Assembly (NCBI RefSeq): GCF_011386835.1
Contig: NC_088791.1
Span: forward strand, 27,626,998 to 27,690,997
Direction: 5' to 3'
DNA length: 64,000 nt
From: Chrysemys picta bellii
Lineage: Eukaryota; Chordata; Testudines; Emydidae
In this document: in pieces, positions 53,624 through 64,000 of the stretch
Layout of the letters: every line of letters begins with the position of its first letter
Numbering within the stretch: position 1 is the stretch's first letter
Position numbers and translations under genes: made by a program
Notes under the pieces: model-generated
What the model was told of the DNA's origin: nothing
What the model saw: only the letters and a program-made list of their open reading frames with translations
Database searches by the model: none

Positions 53624-56600
53624 ACAGCCTCCCCATCCTTACCCTTAGGGTCAGGATTCTCTGGCTAACTGTATCATGCACCCCAACAATGGATGGTACA
53701 AAGTAATTTTGTTAATGACTGACAGCATGCTTAACCCTGCCCTGAGGGGATTGCAATCAAATACTCAATTGTAATAAAATTAGTGACCTGCACAGCCAAA
53801 GAACTTCAGAGAGTTTTTGTTTAGAGAAGATTTTTCTATGAATGGTATGAGAGTATATAGACCCTAATGGTTTCTTTGAAGCCTTTCTGGTCTACGGGTA
53901 TTTTTTAAAATACAGATGACTGACCCCCCCCCCCCGTAATAGCTACAATACGAGCACTAGTCTGTCATTCAAATCCTTTTTAGTGTGTAGCTCATTGATA
54001 CAGAGAACAAGGTGGCCAAGAGGCCAAAAGTTAATACATATGAAGGCTAATAACTTGTCTAAATGAAATAGACTAATATTGTTGGAAAAGAACTTAAAAG
54101 ATATCTACTACTTTTGTGTAAGAGATCAAGCACTGAGTTGTTTTGCTTTGGCCCTTCAGACATTGAGCCTGACTGCAGTCTTTACTCTGATAAAATTTCC
54201 ATTGAGGCCAGGGTGAATTTTGCTGGAGCAAGGACTGCTGGACTAGACTCACAGGATTTGAGAAGAGCGCCCAAAAGGGACTGAACTAAAAGGAGAATCA
54301 GAAGTCTACTTCGATATAGGGACATATTTTGTGTTACCATGACCAATCCACAAGATTTGCAGTTTTTGTATAATCTGTTTTTTGGTTTTATTCTATTGTA
54401 GGTTAGTGTTGAATGCAGTATAACAAGTGTCACATCTAGAATTCCCTTCAGAGAACCATGTTTAAAGGGCACTCACATATTACTTGAAGGAATATTACCA
54501 AAGCACATCATTTCCAAGAAGGTCCTATTTCCCTCATGCCCATGTACAAACTGAAGGCTTTTAGTTGCAAGCTCCACCAAATTTTTACTGCTGTTGTGTA
54601 ATCTTGCCATCCTTTAAAGGTTTCAGATTGTACAGTAAGGGCAAACACTGAACAGATGCGACATTAAAATATCTGAGAAGTTTTTAGAAATAGCTTGTTG
54701 CAAACATGTGGCAGATGTTCACTGAACAGGTTTAGATGTACATGCTATTGTAAACAGGATGCAAGTTTCCTTGCAGTAGCTATGTCTGCATAATTGGTGC
54801 TTAACATTTCACTATAGCAAAAAAAAAAAATACACACACACACACACACAAAGCCACATGCTTCCTGTTATTTAAGGAGATAGTAACCTACTAAAAATCC
54901 TTAACTTTATACATTGGAACATGTGATAGCAGGTCTGAAAAAGTGGACTTGTTAGCATCTTAAGTCTCTCTCCCTACTTTTTAGGTAACAGTTAAATATT
55001 TTAATACAGATTGCAATTTGAGAAAAAAAAGTTACTCTTGTAACCACTAACAGAAGCAATCCATTCAAAATTACAAAGTCATGAACATTTCTGCTTTGAT
55101 GGTCTCCATTAGAGAAGTTAGATAGAAGACAAAGGAACTCATTCATAAAATGTTTGATTTTAAATATACTGTTTGCATAACCTACCACACTGATGGAGTT
55201 CAATGTACCTTGTCTATACTTTTAAAATTGACATTTATGAATTATCTAAAAGGCTTTATATATAGTCCATACAAATACTTTGATTTTCACCAAATCCCCT
55301 GCCCTCATTTTAGTTTGCCCAAAACAGCTACAGCAGGCCCAATAGCAAGTTTCCCTGCATAAGCACTAATATTTGGCTTACATGAGTTAGTTAGCAGCTG
55401 CTCATCTGTACCAGTAGCTAACATTACAGAGTTGTGCAATTGAAATGGAAGTAGAAGCAAGCTCTATGTTTGTACAGCACCTAGCATAAACAGGGCACTG
55501 TTCCATGACTAGGGCCTCTTCAGGACTATGGTAATACACCCTACACTGGAATAGCGCACATGTACAGCCTGGAGAATAGTCAGCCTCCCTTCAATTTTAT
55601 GATTTATTTCCCTTATCACTACAGCAAACCCTGAGTTATGTCTTAGGTGTAGTTAAAGAATAAAAATCTTGATAAAAGAAAAGCTTCAAACCTGAATAAG
55701 GGGATGGATAGGTTCACTTGAGAATTGTCAGCATGTTCTTTTTATTTTATATATTTTAGTCATATCCAGCAGTTTCAGAATTACCTTATAAAAAGAACTT
55801 AAGCAGACCTGAACCACTTCACATTTAAGTGGCACAGGCTATCAATTAGGCTTCTATAAAGTGAGCAGAAAAAATAACTAACAGAAACCTCTTACCACAA
55901 ACTCTCCAGAATACATTATCTAGAGATCTGACACCAACTCCCTTTGTGATGAGATTCAGTCAGATCTCAGCAGCTAGGCCTAGGGCAAGGTTGAACAGTA
56001 CATCTGTAGAAGTCTTTCTACTTTGAGGTAATGGTGATAAAGGTTACATTGCATTACTCTAGGGTCCATATTCAGATTAGACACTAACCACCTGCATATG
56101 TAATATATAAAAATGCATAGAATATTTTTTTTAAAACCACAAAAAAGTTTAATCAGGACAGGAATGCGAAGGTATATTTACATTCTGTCCACTTAGCCTC
56201 CCACTAAAGTTTCAATTAGGTAGCCTTTATTAACAGTCTTCAGTTTGTTGCGTAATCATTCCATGCATTAATAGTTACTGCATTTTAAAATCAGGGTTAG
56301 GGAGCAAATGGAGTGCTTTAAGGTTCATTAGTATGAAAGGTACCATTTTTAATAAAGCTCAGATCCACAACACTAGTATTAGTGAATTATAAAAGACAAA
56401 TGAACATGCATGCTAAACTGGTGACAGTGACACCAATGAAGGAATTCCCTTGCTTTTATAAAAAACAAAAACAACCACCACCTAGTTATGCCAAATCGCG
56501 CATTTAGGTATTCTGCACACAGCAGAGTTTGATGTGGGTTTAAGAATAAAGTTTTAGTCACTTGACAGGTAAGAGACTACACTTTCTATACTAGAAATCA

Positions 56601-57055
56601 ACATAGCTCTTCTAATTGTGGTCTTTGAGGACAAAGATCAGTAATCCCAGCACTATAGTTTAAGGAAATGAAGCGGCTAGCTAGCTGAATCCAGACAGAC
56701 ACTGTGGCTCCTTCATGAAGTTTTTTTTTTTTTTTTAAATTCAACCAACAGGATTGTGGAATAGAACTTGTTAAACATTGCTCAACCTATTAGAACAAGT
56801 TTAAAAATAGAGTCTAAAAACAACTGTAGGCTATGCCTTTATATGCATGTGAATTTGTTCCAGCATGTCACCCTGGAATGGTAGTCACTGAGAAGTAGTT
56901 TTAAAGTTGAACTACAAATGCAAGCTGTACATATTAGTGAAACAAAATGATCTTTTGGAAGTGAGAAAACTTCACTAAAATAACTGCTATTTGAGATTTA
57001 ATGAGATTGTAAAGTGGCAAATGCCACTATTTTAACTAGGTTTAAGTTACCACTC
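53624..57055. other. no gene recognised; simple tracts
   Basis: AT-rich sequence with poly-C (53924-53935), A12 followed by (AC)n (54819-54850), and T17 at 56720-56736. 55465-55560 resembles a SINE tail (TTTGTACAGCACCTAGCATA). No terminal repeats or coding signal. The composition would suit intron or 3' UTR. Confidence 0.4.
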
Positions 57056-57058
57056 TAA

Positions 57059-57332
57059 GGCCTTGGCTACACTTGGGACTTCCCAGTGCTGCCATAAAGC
57101 GTGAGTGTAGTTGTGCCGCCAGCGCTGCGAGAGCTCTCTCACAGCGCTGTATGTACTCCACCTCTGAGGGGGAATAGCTTGCAGCGCTGCAAGTGAGCAT
57201 GCAGCGCTGTAGGCTCTGATTACACAGGCGCTTTACAGTGCTGTACTCGCTGCGCTCGGGGGTGGGGGTGGTTGTTTTCACACCCAAGTGCAGCAAGTTG
57301 CAGCGCTGTACAGTGCCAGTGTAGCCAAGGCC
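57059..57332. mobile_element. Harbinger-type MITE 1 of a three-element chain
   Basis: The ends GGCCTTGGCTACACT and AGTGTAGCCAAGGCC are perfect 15-bp inverted repeats, flanked by TAA on both sides (57056-57058, 57333-57335). The palindromic octamer CAGCGCTG occurs five times inside. Confidence 0.9.
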
Positions 57333-57335
57333 TAA

Positions 57336-57597
57336 GGCTGTGTCTACACTATAGACCTTAAAGAAGCACAGCTGTACTGCTACAGCTGTGCCTCTGTAAG
57401 GTCTCCCCTGTAGCTGTGCTATGCTGACAGAGAGCTCTCCTGCTGGCATAATTAAGTCACCTCCAACAAGAAGTGGTAGCTGTCTCTTGCTGACATAGCG
57501 CTGTTCACACCGGCACTTGTGTCAGTGAAACTTGTGTTGATCAGGATTGGGTTTTTTCCACAACCCTACTGACAAGAGTGCTAGTGTAGACCAAGCC
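57336..57597. mobile_element. Harbinger-type MITE 2 of the chain
   Basis: The ends GGCTGTGTCTACACTA and TAGTGTAGACCAAGCC are inverted with three mismatches. TAA lies on the left (57333-57335, shared with MITE 1) and on the right (57598-57600). It resembles MITE 1 at the termini but has a different interior. Confidence 0.85.
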
Positions 57598-57600
57598 TAA

Positions 57601-57987
57601 GGCCCTGTCTACTGAAGGTATGAAGTTAATGCACATCCACTCAAGGGTTTAATGTATCTCTCGCTCAGGAATAAAGTAGTTTTAGTTCAGGACACTTTAC
57701 TCCTGAGAGCATACACAGCTTTAACATCCTTTAATTTATGTGCTGACTTCACACTTTCAGGAAAGTTAAGGCAAATCAATTGAATGTCTCCCTACAGATA
57801 AACCTTAAGAGCCTGAACAGTTTTGTCTGGTAAAGTCCTAGTTACAGTGTGCTAGGAATTGTTTAGAACAGTGCTTATGTAGACACTGTGGTAAAATAGG
57901 TCTGGCTCAGAATACAAGTCGCATGGCTCCTATAGTTCAGTGTGTAATTATTTAAACCACTATAGTTCTCTAATTTAAGACAGGGCC
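57601..57987. mobile_element. Harbinger-type MITE 3 of the chain
   Basis: The ends GGCCCTGTCT and AGACAGGGCC are perfect 10-bp inverted repeats. The left flank is the TAA shared with MITE 2 and the right flank is TAG. The interior is AT-richer. Confidence 0.75.
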
Positions 57988-59292
57988 TAGAAGATTGGTT
58001 CTTTGCCTTTAATAGATGAGTGAGTGTCTTGCCTAGACACCACTAGCTAAACAAAATGAAAGCTGCACAGCGGTCCTTAATTTGGGCCACAGCTCCTTTT
58101 TTGGGAATAGGCAACAGGCTGACTTGAGAGCTCAGAATTAGACTGCAGCCCTGTAACAAGGTGGAAGGGAAAACAAAATGGTCTCAAAGTGAGCTAGTTT
58201 TTTTGGGGGTGGGGGAGCGCTGAGGAAGAGGGATATCTACCAGTCAAATGAATGAGAGGCCATGTTTAGGATCAAAAATCCTTAATACCATAGCTACAAA
58301 CTGACACAGGAATGCATCAGGATTTTGATCTACTGCTGGCTGCTCTGCCATCCTAGTTCAGAGACAGCATTCAGCACCCAGGGCTTGAGAATGCAAGTTT
58401 TCATTTAATACCTGAACAGCCAAAAAAATATCCTCAACACAAAAATATGAATCCAGGCCCCTTTCAACAGGTGATGCATTAGACCCACACAATTTGACAA
58501 ATTTTATCCCGTTAAGTTAGACTAAGTTACTCTTTTACTGAAGTTTCTAAAATAAAATATTGAATATTCCTAAAACTCACCATAAATTACAGTATGTTCA
58601 CATTATAACTTAAGCACTGACACCTGGCAAAATACTTCCAAACTGGGCAAATGTTTGGATTTTCTACCAATATTAGTTTTGGTCATGCAAATACTGTAAA
58701 GGAGAGGTGCAAACAGCTTTAGTAGGGCAGAGCAGCTCTGTCATTACCTTATGCAAGCCTCCCAAACTCAAAAATATAAATATACACACACACTGAACCC
58801 CCTGCACACCAGTGGCTGACTATCTCCTGCAGAGCACTAGAGCTAGCTGAGATCTGGGAGCAGTTTACAGCCTCTTGCTCAAGTCTCTCCTCACTTTTCC
58901 TATTTTTAGGAATAGGCTATGCCTTCAGAAGTATGTGGAGGGGTGTTTTCCAGTGTCACAGTTCACGGTGTCTCAATTTTGGAAGGGTCTCCCTCAGTTA
59001 AGTGCAGCATCATGGAAACAGGCACAAGAAATTCACTGAACTCCCTTTGTGGAAGAGTCAAAAAAAGGGGGAGGGGAAGACAAGTGTTAAGTAGAGATGC
59101 GCAAGAGCAGGAGGCAGCAATGTTTTGTTTTATGTAGCAAGCAAACAATAGGCAGATTTCTTACACAAACTTAATCACTATACATGGAACCCTGGTGTAA
59201 ACTTATCAAACATTAAGAAATAAACCATGCTGAAGAAGGGTTATTTGATGTCAGACTGCTTAAAACTATGTAAGACAACAGATTAAGCTTTC
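57988..59292. other. no recognisable feature
   Basis: AT-rich. If the frame at 59293-59547 is a terminal exon, this would be its 3' UTR. That is speculative. Confidence 0.35.
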
Positions 59293-59547
59293 CTAGTCTT
59301 CTGCAGCTAACAGGTTGAAGCTGCTAAACTGCATCACTTCTAAGATGTGATACACTGAAGATTTTTTGCTCTCAATAAACACAAGAAAAAAACCCCTATC
59401 TATTGCAATTAGATTAGGCTTGAGCATACTCCAAAAATCTTCCTGGGGGTCCAGTGTATCCCAGGTGTCAATCACATGAGTAAAAAGCCTTAACAGTAGG
59501 TCTTTAAACTCAGACAAAATGCTCATATCAACATAAGTGACATCTTT
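59293..59547 (-). other. candidate coding fragment, unknown protein
   Basis: On the minus strand, after an AG at the complement of 59548-59549, an open frame reads KDVTYVDMSILSEFKDLLL, RLFTHVIDTWDTLDPQEDFW, SMLKPNLIAIDRGFFLVFIE and ends SSFNLLAAED before TAG at 59293. Its balanced composition, with Trp, Asp and Leu in helix-like spacing, looks protein-like. The only ATG is seven codons in. It would be a last exon of a minus-strand gene whose promoter could be the CpG-rich region at 63 kb. The pyrimidine tract before the AG is weak, so chance is quite possible. Family not recognised. Confidence 0.25.
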
Positions 59548-60031
59548 CTAACCCATCCCAAACAGCTCTAACGGAACATTCTAGTATCCTGCCTAATGGC
59601 AGAAACACAGAAGAGGAACAATTACAGTTAAGTGGTAGTCCAACTCTGGACAGAAGGTTCACAAATCCAGTTGTTATAGCTATTTGTGGAGCAGGTCATC
59701 TCTTTAAGACACCTGTGGGGGGAGGTAATAGACCTTAAGAGATCTGAGAAAACACAAAGTATCAGATTATTTTTCCCCTCTGGGTTTTTACTAGCCATTC
59801 TTCTTTCAGTTTTGAAGAGTTGAGCAGCTAGCTGCACCTCACTTCAGCAGGTGCAGGGAATCCCGAAGATTTTATTTTATTCACTACTGGCTTTCAGTGT
59901 AACTATCCAGTTTCAAACCAAGATACTACCACAGTTAACAACCCATTCCTCCATTAGCCCGTTTTTTTCATTTTTTGTTGGAAGGAGTTGTACTCTGTTT
60001 AGCCTACAGTTAAACAATCAACTGAAGGTTT
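59548..60031. other. no recognisable feature
   Basis: Unassigned AT-rich spacer. Confidence 0.4.
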
Positions 60032-60039
60032 CTCTAATA

Positions 60040-60444
60040 CAGTGGGTCTCAAACTTTTGTTTACTGGTGACCCCTTTCACACAGCAAGCCTCTGTGACCC
60101 CCCCCTAATAAATTAAACACTTAATATACACCACTACCTCGATATAATGCAAGCCGATATAACACGAATTCGGATACAACACAGTAAAGCAGTGCTCCGC
60201 GGGGCTGTGCACTCCAGTGGATCAAAGCAAGTTCAATATAACATGGTTTCACCTATAATGCGGTAAGATTTTTGGCTTCTGAGGACAGCGTTATATCGAG
60301 GTAGAGGTGTACTTAACACCATTATAAATGCTGAAGGCAAGTGGGGTTTCGGGTGGAGGTTGACAGCTCGTGACTCCACCCCCCCGCCCCATGTAATAAC
60401 CCCACAATCTTGAGGGGTCTAGACCCACAGTTTGAGAACCACTG
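60040..60444. mobile_element. hAT-type MITE containing a Tigger-like MITE
   Basis: The ends CAGTGGGTCTCAAAC and GTTTGAGAACCACTG are inverted with one mismatch. The flanks CTCTAATA (60032-60039) and CTATAATA (60445-60452) match at 7 of 8. GTGACCCC and its complement lie subterminally. Confidence 0.88.
60129..60309. mobile_element. mariner/Tigger-like MITE, 181 bp, nested
   Basis: The ends CACCACTACCTCGATATAA and TTATATCGAGGTAGAGGTG are inverted with one mismatch. TA dinucleotides stand at 60127-60128 and 60310-60311, the Tc1/mariner target. Several further ATATAAC copies lie inside. Confidence 0.88.
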
Positions 60445-60452
60445 CTATAATA

Positions 60453-60984
60453 CGAAGTCACACTATACAATTGCTATTTTTAATAAGGCTACTATGTCCA
60501 AGCTATGACCTATATTAAACTAAAAATGTTAACAATGCTCAACTCCAGAAGAATATTTTGAGTTGAACATTTAAGGCTTCATTTTCTACTTTCTGCCCCC
60601 ACTCCCCCTCTTAAGTTCTACAGACCACTCCACCCAAGTCACCATTACTCTAGAGGAGCTGTACCACTAAAGTTTCCCCAGCCAACAGTGCCCCCAGGAC
60701 TCTTTATGCTATATAGCACAGAGAAGTTAGTGGACCCTTGTATCTGGCATACCCTCATCTTTCCCCACTACCCCTCTACAAGGGCTGGATGGAGAAAAGA
60801 AAGTAGTGCTGTGCAGGCAACACTGCCCATCATAAAGGATTGGGATAGGTCTACATGCAGTGGAACCCTCAGCTCCAGCATGAAATCCAAGGGGCACCAT
60901 CTAGGCCTAAGTGCACCTCATTCACCAAAAAAAGTTTTCTTTAATGAAGTGACTGAATACATGAGGCACAATTTGAATTTAAGG
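60453..60984. other. no recognisable feature
   Basis: Unassigned. The frame at 60688-61050 runs into the MITE that follows and is not convincing. Confidence 0.35.
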
Positions 60985-60986
60985 GG

Positions 60987-61195
60987 ACTGAGGGCAAGTC
61001 TACACCACACTGATGCAGCGCACCACATCTGGAAAGACAAGCTATGCTGACAGGAGAGTGCTCTCCTGTTGGCATACACTGTGGCAAGAAGTGGAAGCTG
61101 CAATAGCACTGGTGTGGACAGTGCAAAAGTCACATTTCTGAGGGTGGGAGGCAAAGAGCTTTTCACACTCCTGAGCAATGCAAGTTAGACTTAAG
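60987..61195. mobile_element. degraded Harbinger-type MITE
   Basis: GGGCAAGTCTACACCACACT at the left and GCAAGTTAGACTTAAGC at the right are weakly inverted. The interior AGAGTGCTCTCCTGTTGGCA and TTCACACTCCTGAG resemble MITEs 1 and 2 near 57.1-57.6 kb. Confidence 0.5.
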
Positions 61196-62990
61196 CAGTA
61201 GTGGAGGCATGCCCTGAGTTTAGTCTAAAGGGGATAGTCTACTGTGAAAGCGAGCAAGTTCCTTTATCTGGCCCTCTCTTCCTCTGTCCTGTTGCCCTTT
61301 TCATGAGGCTCTACTTGTGCCTTACTACTTTTCTGCTCCCCCCCCTCCTAGCTTGTGCCAAGGTTGCTCATATGGGCTCTACACAGCTCTAGTGACATAC
61401 ATACCAAAGCATCACAATCAAGTAGATGTAAGTATATTTGTTTTCACTGTGCTCCTATAACAATGTAAGATATGAACCATGGGTAAAAACAGCACAGGCA
61501 TACTCTGCTATTGGTGGCAGGGACAGGGAGAGAGGAATAGTAAAGTTGCTGGGATTCTGGAACAAATCTTTGTAGAGCCAAATAGATCAACAACTCCACT
61601 AGCTTCAAGTATCTAAATCAAGCAAGTATGCTTTTGTAAATGTAATCACAAGTTTCTAGAACAAAATATTTTGGATATGTGTATATTAAATCATTTCCTT
61701 CAATCAGTGTCATTGCCAGACATTCAGCTGACATGCTCCTTAAAAAAAAAAAAAAAAAAAAAAGACACCACACACCTCGCAAACTTACTGTGTCTTTTCA
61801 TAAAAGACCAAACAATACAGAAGTTAAAACAGCATCTCCGGGATTAACAATAAATTAAGTTTGACAGTCCAAATTCTTAAACCCTTGAGCCTCAAATCAT
61901 TAAATTAGCCATCTATATTTCAGTGTCTAATCTCTGCATTTGTCTTAAATTTCCTACATGTAATTCAAGAAAAAAAAAAGTACGCTATTTGATGTTGGCT
62001 AGAAAGGAGGCCCTTCTCCCTTACTGAAGTTATTTGCAACTATGCAAAACTATTCAGAGTACCTCTCAAAGTGGCACAGATGCTAGTCACTCCAGGGCTA
62101 CATGTCAGGCTAAGAGGCTGTAACTGGGACCACATTTAGTTATGTAACTAGACTCCAACTCACCCATGTGACTTACAGATCAGATAAGCATTGATTTGTG
62201 CAAGTTGGTAGCAAATATTTATTTGCAATACTATTTTTAATGAGACAGTACACAACCTCCAAGATAAGGTCAGACAATGCATTTTAAGCTCCCCCTTCCT
62301 CACTCACTATTTGTCTGGAAAGACAGGTAGAACAAACAGAATATAAATGAACAATTTAAGAGGGATAACATGTTAGTCTCTAAGGAGAAACCATGGACTC
62401 CTCTAAGTTTTAAAATTTCCTAATTCTTTGTTCAGTCTCATTTTAAGTATGGTATCTTTAAAAGACTACCAGGATTACATAACATTTCCAGGAAAGATTT
62501 ATACTATTCATATATAAGCAAACCCAAGAGTTAATACATTTGAAGTATTTCAATACTTCAAATCATAGATTTGTTCTTTATATCTGTGGTCTGAACTACC
62601 AGTTATTTAACTGCGTCATGTTCTGAGTGAGAGGCTGTTTCACTGGAAAAAGTGGGTATCACCCAAAAAATATTAGTCAACTTTCATGACTGGTCAATCC
62701 TATGAAGCGCCTTCAGCATTTTCCTTAGTAAGCCACCTCTGCAAATGGTTCCAATGTTGAGAAGGAACACAAAAAATGAGCGTATTTGCAAACTGTGGAC
62801 TAGGATAGTTAAGTGTCTCACTAAAATGGAGACTGCAAAAAGCACTACCACAGGAAACCTAACCAACAAAGAAGGAGTTGCTCTTACAAGTGAAATGAGG
62901 AGTCAAAGACATTTTAGTCATCCAAACTGGATCGCAAATGTGACCTAATTTATATAGCAGCAATCAGACACCTTACAACCTTGTCCGGGA
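61196..62990. other. no gene recognised; A23 at 61742-61764
   Basis: AT-rich. A 23-base poly-A is the only tract of note. No bounded transposon, which sets the region apart from the left half of the window. Confidence 0.4.
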
Positions 62991-63378
62991 GTTGTGGAAA
63001 ACATTACTCTCCGCCCCCATACTCTCCCGGAAAGAGGGGGCTGGGGCAGGGAGAGGAAGAACGAGAACTTTCTTCTGAAGCAGCTAAGCTCAATGCAGAG
63101 AAGAGGGGGAGGAGGAATGAACTTTCCCCAGAAGGAGCTACCACATTCTGGGGGTGGGGAATAGGACGAGAAGCGAGAACCTTCCTCAGCAGTACCAGCT
63201 ACACCCTTCTGCAGACGGGTAATAGGGAAGGGAAATAAAAAAAAAAATAAAAATCCACCCAGACTCTCCAGCCTGGGGCGGGGATGATAGGGCGGAGAAG
63301 GAAGCGCGGACTCTCCCCAGCAGCAGCCACCGTCTCCGCCAGCTTGGTCTGCAGCCAAACCCCACAAGAATGCAACGC

Positions 63379-63390
63379 GGTCACATGACC
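63379..63390. promoter_or_regulatory. palindromic E-box
   Basis: GGTCACATGACC is a perfect 12-bp palindrome with a CACATG core, the type bound by USF/MITF/TFE-family bHLH-zip factors. Confidence 0.5.
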
Positions 63391-63702
63391 TCCGGCGGAC
63401 GTGCAGCTCCCGTCCCTCTCCAGGGAGACCCTGCGCCATCTTGTACTGACGCAGTTACAAATACAGGCACAGGCTGGCCCGCTCCCCCCGTTTATCTTCT
63501 TTGTCTCGGCACCGCTTGGGTGATGGTTGTCAAGGCCTTCTCGTTCCCTTCCCATGAGCTTGCCTCACGCTCCGTGCCCTCACAGACTCCCCAGCGCCGG
63601 GATCATGGCGCCCGTTTTCTCCCTTTGCACCAGCCTCCCCCGACAGCTCCTCAGCCCTGCCCAGCTGCGGCTGCCCCTGCTGCAAGATGATGTCAGCAGC
63701 AG

Positions 63703-63707
63703 CCAAT
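63703..63707 (+). promoter_or_regulatory. CCAAT box
   Basis: CAGCCAATCC context fits NF-Y. Paired with an inverted copy 35 bases downstream. Confidence 0.55.
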
Positions 63708-63741
63708 CCAGGCGCGCCTGGGCAGCCCAGCCAGCCTGGCG

Positions 63742-63746
63742 ATTGG
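63742..63746 (-). promoter_or_regulatory. inverted CCAAT box
   Basis: GCGATTGGCT is the complement of AGCCAATCGC, a good NF-Y site. Opposed CCAAT boxes are common in bidirectional promoters. Confidence 0.55.
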
Positions 63747-63781
63747 CTTCAATGCGGTCCGCTCCCCCCTCCTCTTCCTCC

Positions 63782-63788
63782 TGACTCA
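63782..63788. promoter_or_regulatory. AP-1/NRF2-type site
   Basis: TGACTCA in the CpG-rich region, 36 bases after the inverted CCAAT box. Confidence 0.4.
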
Positions 63789-64000
63789 GTCCTCACCGCG
63801 GTTCGCTGCGGAGAAGTGGCCAAGGCAGAGGTGGGGGAGGGGAAAGAAGGGAAAAAAAAAAACTAAACAACAACAAAACCAAACCCACCAAGACAGCAGC
63901 CGCCATTTCGCGCAACAACAGGCAGAACCCGAGCGAGCAGCCCAACCAAGCGCCCTACAGAGAGAGAAAGAGAGAGACAGAGACACGCACACGAGTTAGA

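Larger units (their letters stand above)
62991..64000. promoter_or_regulatory. CpG-rich promoter and first-exon region of a host gene or gene pair
   Basis: GC content and CpG frequency rise sharply from about 63000 to the window end. The region has GC boxes (GGGGCGGGG at 63274-63282), two CCAAT boxes in opposite orientation, an AP-1-type TGACTCA and a palindromic E-box. Two ATGGCG motifs on the minus strand lie in YY1-like context: AAGATGGCGC, complement of about 63431-63440, and AAATGGCGGC, complement of about 63899-63908. There is no TATA box. 63840-64000 (A-rich, then GACAGCAGCCGCC) would suit a plus-strand 5' UTR. 63250-63480 would suit a minus-strand first exon. The direction is not settled and the gene cannot be named. 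Confidence 0.6.

Noticed and set aside
60688..61050. 120-codon plus-strand frame
   Set aside because: Runs from unassigned sequence into a MITE and has no recognisable motif or splice context.
63199..63555. Protein beginning MAQGLPGEG on the minus strand
   Set aside because: The ATG context is good, but the frame decays into low-complexity and Phe-run sequence from a poly-A stretch. At most a first-exon fragment.
63527..63784. 85-codon plus-strand frame containing MAPVFSLCTSL
   Set aside because: Sits across promoter motifs (CCAAT boxes), is low in complexity at its end and has no donor site that makes it convincing.

Overview
The window is vertebrate nuclear DNA, almost certainly from a hidden-necked (cryptodiran) turtle. 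The main evidence is a full-length tRNA-derived SINE of the turtle Cry/PolIII type at about 20209-20412, with a second, truncated copy 110 bases upstream. Supporting evidence is the dominance of CR1 LINEs, plus Penelope, DIRS, L2, MIR, hAT and Harbinger repeats in a mix typical of turtles. No bacterial-type gene, operon, CRISPR array or rRNA/tRNA gene is visible. No host protein-coding exon can be named with confidence.

Layout. 1-7410 is a stack of insertions: a Harbinger element with a broken Myb/SANT gene, a Penelope 3' tail, and an old CR1 that contains a younger CR1 that itself contains a Penelope GIY-YIG segment. 10256-11170 holds a Gypsy-like gag remnant, a solo LTR and a CR1 tail. 11345-14805 is the best-preserved object in the window: a complete hAT DNA transposon with a perfect 8-bp target duplication, 13-bp terminal inverted repeats and an uninterrupted 638-residue transposase. 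19298-21330 is an old CR1 split by two SINEs and a hAT-Charlie-type element. 22490-24020 is a host repeat carrying a hAT end and an LTR. 24681-27582 is a DIRS retrotransposon (minus strand) that kept gag-like, RNase H and tyrosine-recombinase sequence but lost its reverse transcriptase. 29900-45310 carries many non-autonomous hAT elements with readable 8-bp duplications, an L2 LINE and CR1 pieces. 45546-47619 is a second, older DIRS relic.

47620-63000 is AT-rich and comparatively poor in young transposons, apart from a chain of three Harbinger-type MITEs (57059-57987) and a Tigger-like MITE inside a hAT MITE (60040-60444). 63000-64000 turns abruptly GC- and CpG-rich, with CCAAT boxes, an AP-1-type site, a palindromic E-box and YY1-like ATGGCG motifs. 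It looks like the promoter and first-exon region of one or two host genes, so the AT-rich sequence to its left may be intron or UTR of a minus-strand gene.

The elements do not form one pathway. They record successive insertions. Nesting order makes the large hAT, the younger CR1 with its Penelope insert and several MITEs the most recent, and MIR, L2 and the old CR1s the most ancient. Calls rest on reading motifs, termini and target duplications by eye. Family names below superfamily level are tentative.
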